Positions 50,695 to 53,257 of a DNA stretch of 53,257 bases are shown here, piece by piece; position 1 is the stretch's first letter, and every line of letters starts with the position of its first letter. Source of the stretch: Parapedobacter defluvii (GTDB lineage: Bacteria > Bacteroidota > Bacteroidia > Sphingobacteriales > Sphingobacteriaceae); NCBI RefSeq assembly GCF_014642075.1, contig NZ_BMIK01000027.1:1-53257 (forward strand). Direction: 5' to 3'. The position numbers were made by a program, and so were the translations under genes. A model generated the notes under the pieces. It did no database searches. It saw only the letters and a program-made list of their open reading frames with translations, and was not told the origin of the DNA.

Positions 50695-53257
50695 ATGAGA
50701 AACATTATACGTATGAGTGAGGGAATGCTTTTCGGCATACTCATCCTTTTGGGAATACTCTTTGGATCGCTTAACAGTTTTTCCCAGGCACCTAGTCTCG
50801 GAGATCCGCTCTTTGTAGAGGATTTCGGCAAAGCAATAACCGGACCGGGAGGCAATGGTACCTTATATACTTATCCAACCAATAATGGAGAGGCTAGCAA
50901 TATTTTCAGAAATGAGGATATCGATTACATTCAATCATTATTGTTCTATACACCAAATCATGTACCTACTGAATACGGTACATGGGGAGATCCTAATTGG
51001 GGCCCAAGATATATTGACAATAATTATAAAATTGGCTCCTACTCAATTGTAACTAATTCCGCAGGATATAAGAACTCTTATTTTTATACGGGTTACGACC
51101 ACACAACAAATGATGGTACCGGATATATGCTGCTAGTAGACGCTCATTCCTCCACCACATTATATTTTGATCGCATCGTTGAGAATTTATGTGCAGGTAC
51201 TAAATTCCAGTTTTCTGTTTGGATCAAGGATGTCAATAGAGAAATGAATCAACCCAAACCCAAAATCACCTTGGATATTTATGATAATGACGCATATGAA
51301 GCGAACGGAGGTGCCGTTTCTCCCATTGCTACACATACCACGGACGATTCGGATATTCCCCAAAAGAACGTTTGGTATGAGTTGAAAATGGATTTTGATA
51401 TGCCGGCTAATGTCAGCACGGTCCGATTACAAATTAGAAATGCTGTTGAGGAATTTCGAGGGAATGACTTGGCTATTGATGACATCGCTTTTAGACCCAT
51501 GGGGCCACCCATTACGCTCTTGAGTAATTATTCTGATGTTGTCTGTGTTGGATACGATGTAACATACGACGTTAAGGTAAGTCAGGGCGCTTACAATTTC
51601 TACTACTATCAATTGCAACGTCGTAAGGTTAATGCCGATGGAAATGATACGGAGGGAAATGACTTTGAAAAAGTGGGAAATGCGGTGGGGCCGATTGCTG
51701 AAAATCAGTATACGTTTAACTTTCCAGCTTCGTTAGCTGACGACAATTATGAGTATCGCGTGATCGCGGCTGGAGATCCTTTAACGTTAGAGAATAAAAA
51801 CTGCCGAACAGTATCCAATGCGATTTTGTTGCGTGTGCATAATCATCTACCGATAATTGAAGCTGTGCCACCCACGGTATGTGAAGGGGAAGCATCTATA
51901 CTTCAGGCTACTATTACAAACGGAACGGAAGTAGAAGATTATCAATTTATTTGGCAATATGCTAATACTTCGTCAAATGGCGAATGGGTGACAATTGAAA
52001 ATGAGTCGGGTTCCATATTGAATACAGGAGCATTGAAGGAAACAACCCGTTATCGGGTGGAAGCCATACAAGATGATTGTGTCGGGCAAGGATTTTCAGA
52101 TCCGGTTGAGGTAAAAGTAACCGTCACGCCTCCTCCATCTACTTCAGAGCAATCTCAAATATTCTGTGAGGAAGCTGTTCCAACGATTGCTGATTTAATG
52201 GTTGAAGGAACAGATATAAGGTGGTACGATGCTTCCGGTAAATTATTGGATGACACTGAGACATTGATAGATGGGGAAATATATTACGCTACGCAAACAA
52301 TTGATGGTTGCGAGAGTGCGGAACGCCTTGCCATAACCGTAGGAATTAATCACGTGGATGCAGGAATAATTTCTGGAAGTCAAACGATTTGTCCGGGTAC
52401 AGTTCCTGTAGTCTTCGCCTCGACAGAAGATGCTCAGGGTGCAGGTGATATCTCCTATCGTTGGGAAAGCAGTGTCGATGAAATTACCTGGAATATTATT
52501 GTTGGTGCTACTGAAGCCTTTTATCCTCCTGAAGGTTTGAATCAAAATACGTTTTTCAGACGTGTAGCTGTTTCATCACTTGGAGAATCTGAATGTGAAG
52601 CATACACAGAAACAATTGCAGTGACGATTGCTGATAACTGTGATATAACGAGTGAAAAGACAGTCAGTGATGCGAATAACGACGGACTAGCGCAGGCCGG
52701 AGAGCAATTAACATATAGTATCCGGATCAATAATAACTATGATAGGGAGATAACTGCGACCGTCACGGATGAAGTTCCCGAACATACTGTTTTTAGTAGC
52801 AGTGCTAGTGGTGATTATGATGGTGTTGGTACCATTACTTGGACGGATGTAACAGTTCCGGCACATTCATCGGTTACGGTTGATTTTGTGGTTATCGTTG
52901 TAAACAATCTTACCGGTATTAACCAAATTGAAAATATAGCTAGTGTTACGGCTCCGGAGTTGGAAGAACCGTTGACTCCGAGAGTAGATATTACTACGGA
53001 TCCGGTGAAATCGTTCAGCAGCGAGAAGACGGCTGATAAGTCCGAGGTAAAGGCGGGCGAGGAGCTGACCTACACGATCACGGTTACCAATACGGGTGAC
53101 GTGGACTATGACGGCATCACCGTCAGTGACGCGATCCCCGCGAACACCACCTACAAGGAAGGCAGCGCGAGTCCATCGGCCACGCTTGCCGATAACAAAC
53201 TGACCTGGACGGTCGACGTACCGTTCGGTGAAAGCCGCGGGGTGAGCTTCACGGTAG
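50695..53257 (+). CDS. Giant secreted surface protein with DUF11 repeats (5' part, runs off the window)
   Basis: The open frame continues for 854 codons to the window edge without a stop. It has an N-terminal signal peptide (GILILLGILFGSLNSFSQA), then a lectin/carbohydrate-binding-like domain of about 250 residues (EDFGKAITGPGGNGT to AIDDIAFRPMGPP). Several immunoglobulin-like segments follow with the CEG---L pattern (PPTVCEGEASILQA). Two DUF11 repeats come last: one at 52648-53005 (DGLAQAGEQLTYSIRINN, VTVPAHSSVTVDF), the next from 53006 (VKAGEELTYTITVTNTG). More repeats and a type IX secretion C-terminal domain are expected beyond the window. It is likely an adhesin-like surface protein. Confidence 0.85.
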   Translation, partial: MRNIIRMSEGMLFGILILLGILFGSLNSFSQAPSLGDPLFVEDFGKAITGPGGNGTLYTYPTNNGEASNIFRNEDIDYIQSLLFYTPNHVPTEYGTWGDPNWGPRYIDNNYKIGSYSIVTNSAGYKNSYFYTGYDHTTNDGTGYMLLVDAHSSTTLYFDRIVENLCAGTKFQFSVWIKDVNREMNQPKPKITLDIYDNDAYEANGGAVSPIATHTTDDSDIPQKNVWYELKMDFDMPANVSTVRLQIRNAVEEFRGNDLAIDDIAFRPMGPPITLLSNYSDVVCVGYDVTYDVKVSQGAYNFYYYQLQRRKVNADGNDTEGNDFEKVGNAVGPIAENQYTFNFPASLADDNYEYRVIAAGDPLTLENKNCRTVSNAILLRVHNHLPIIEAVPPTVCEGEASILQATITNGTEVEDYQFIWQYANTSSNGEWVTIENESGSILNTGALKETTRYRVEAIQDDCVGQGFSDPVEVKVTVTPPPSTSEQSQIFCEEAVPTIADLMVEGTDIRWYDASGKLLDDTETLIDGEIYYATQTIDGCESAERLAITVGINHVDAGIISGSQTICPGTVPVVFASTEDAQGAGDISYRWESSVDEITWNIIVGATEAFYPPEGLNQNTFFRRVAVSSLGESECEAYTETIAVTIADNCDITSEKTVSDANNDGLAQAGEQLTYSIRINNNYDREITATVTDEVPEHTVFSSSASGDYDGVGTITWTDVTVPAHSSVTVDFVVIVVNNLTGINQIENIASVTAPELEEPLTPRVDITTDPVKSFSSEKTADKSEVKAGEELTYTITVTNTGDVDYDGITVSDAIPANTTYKEGSASPSATLADNKLTWTVDVPFGESRGVSFTV

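Noticed and set aside
1-53257. CRISPR arrays, rRNA genes, complete insertion sequences or restriction/toxin defence modules
   Set aside because: I saw no regularly spaced repeats, no rRNA sequence, no intact transposase and no defence-type gene set; the only mobile traces are the relaxase and recombinase fragments.

Overview
The window is chromosomal DNA of a member of the Bacteroidota, most likely family Sphingobacteriaceae (Sphingobacterium/Parapedobacter-like). This is inferred from gene content (DUF2851, DUF4199, a Bacteroidota-type 412-residue NusA, TonB-era surface proteins with DUF11 repeats, a Tat-dependent GMC dehydrogenase cluster) and from many copies of the Bacteroidota promoter pattern TTTG-N19/20-TAnnTTTG with almost no Shine-Dalgarno sequences. 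No genus can be proved from the sequence alone.

Bases 1-5760 are an accessory, partly decayed region next to a tRNA-Lys gene. It holds a truncated NAD(P)H oxidoreductase, a Crp/Fnr regulator, an ArsR-SRPBCC-SRPBCC operon with duplicated operators, a degraded second piece of the Crp gene, an extra type I methionine aminopeptidase, a TetR regulator, a 5'-truncated relaxase and the 3' end of a serine recombinase. The last two abut head-to-head and look like the scar of a deleted mobilizable element.

Bases 6030-34603 are mostly housekeeping. They carry prmC and ribD back to back, an ABC permease/ATPase pair, DUF2851-PspC, an ankyrin protein, a NEW3-ABC transporter operon with unusually perfect Shine-Dalgarno sites, ubiX, a dihydroorotase-like protein without metal ligands in one run with two membrane glycosyltransferases, a PhnP-like hydrolase, ispD, queA, an FtsX-like permease, an aspartate aminotransferase, a CDF transporter, PPK2, PBP1A and a three-part peptidase/PD40/beta-barrel protein.

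Bases 34679-40957 hold a degenerate GIY-YIG protein divergent from a LexA-like autocleaving repressor, then a strikingly folded non-coding segment, then the rimP-nusA-infB translation/transcription operon with a leader terminator and an internal promoter before infB.

Bases 41263-49229 form a co-directional sugar oxidation cluster: SUMF1-like protein, Tat-exported Gfo/Idh/MocA oxidoreductase, ApbE, Tat-like TIM-barrel isomerase, NupG-type transporter, GMC dehydrogenase with a C-x5-C-x3-C iron-sulfur motif, and its Tat-lipoprotein small subunit. The best reading is a periplasmic glucoside 3-dehydrogenase (3-keto-sugar) pathway. The window ends with a small conserved protein, a LuxR-type response regulator and the first 854 codons of a giant secreted DUF11-repeat protein; regulator and surface protein share an upstream 15-bp motif.
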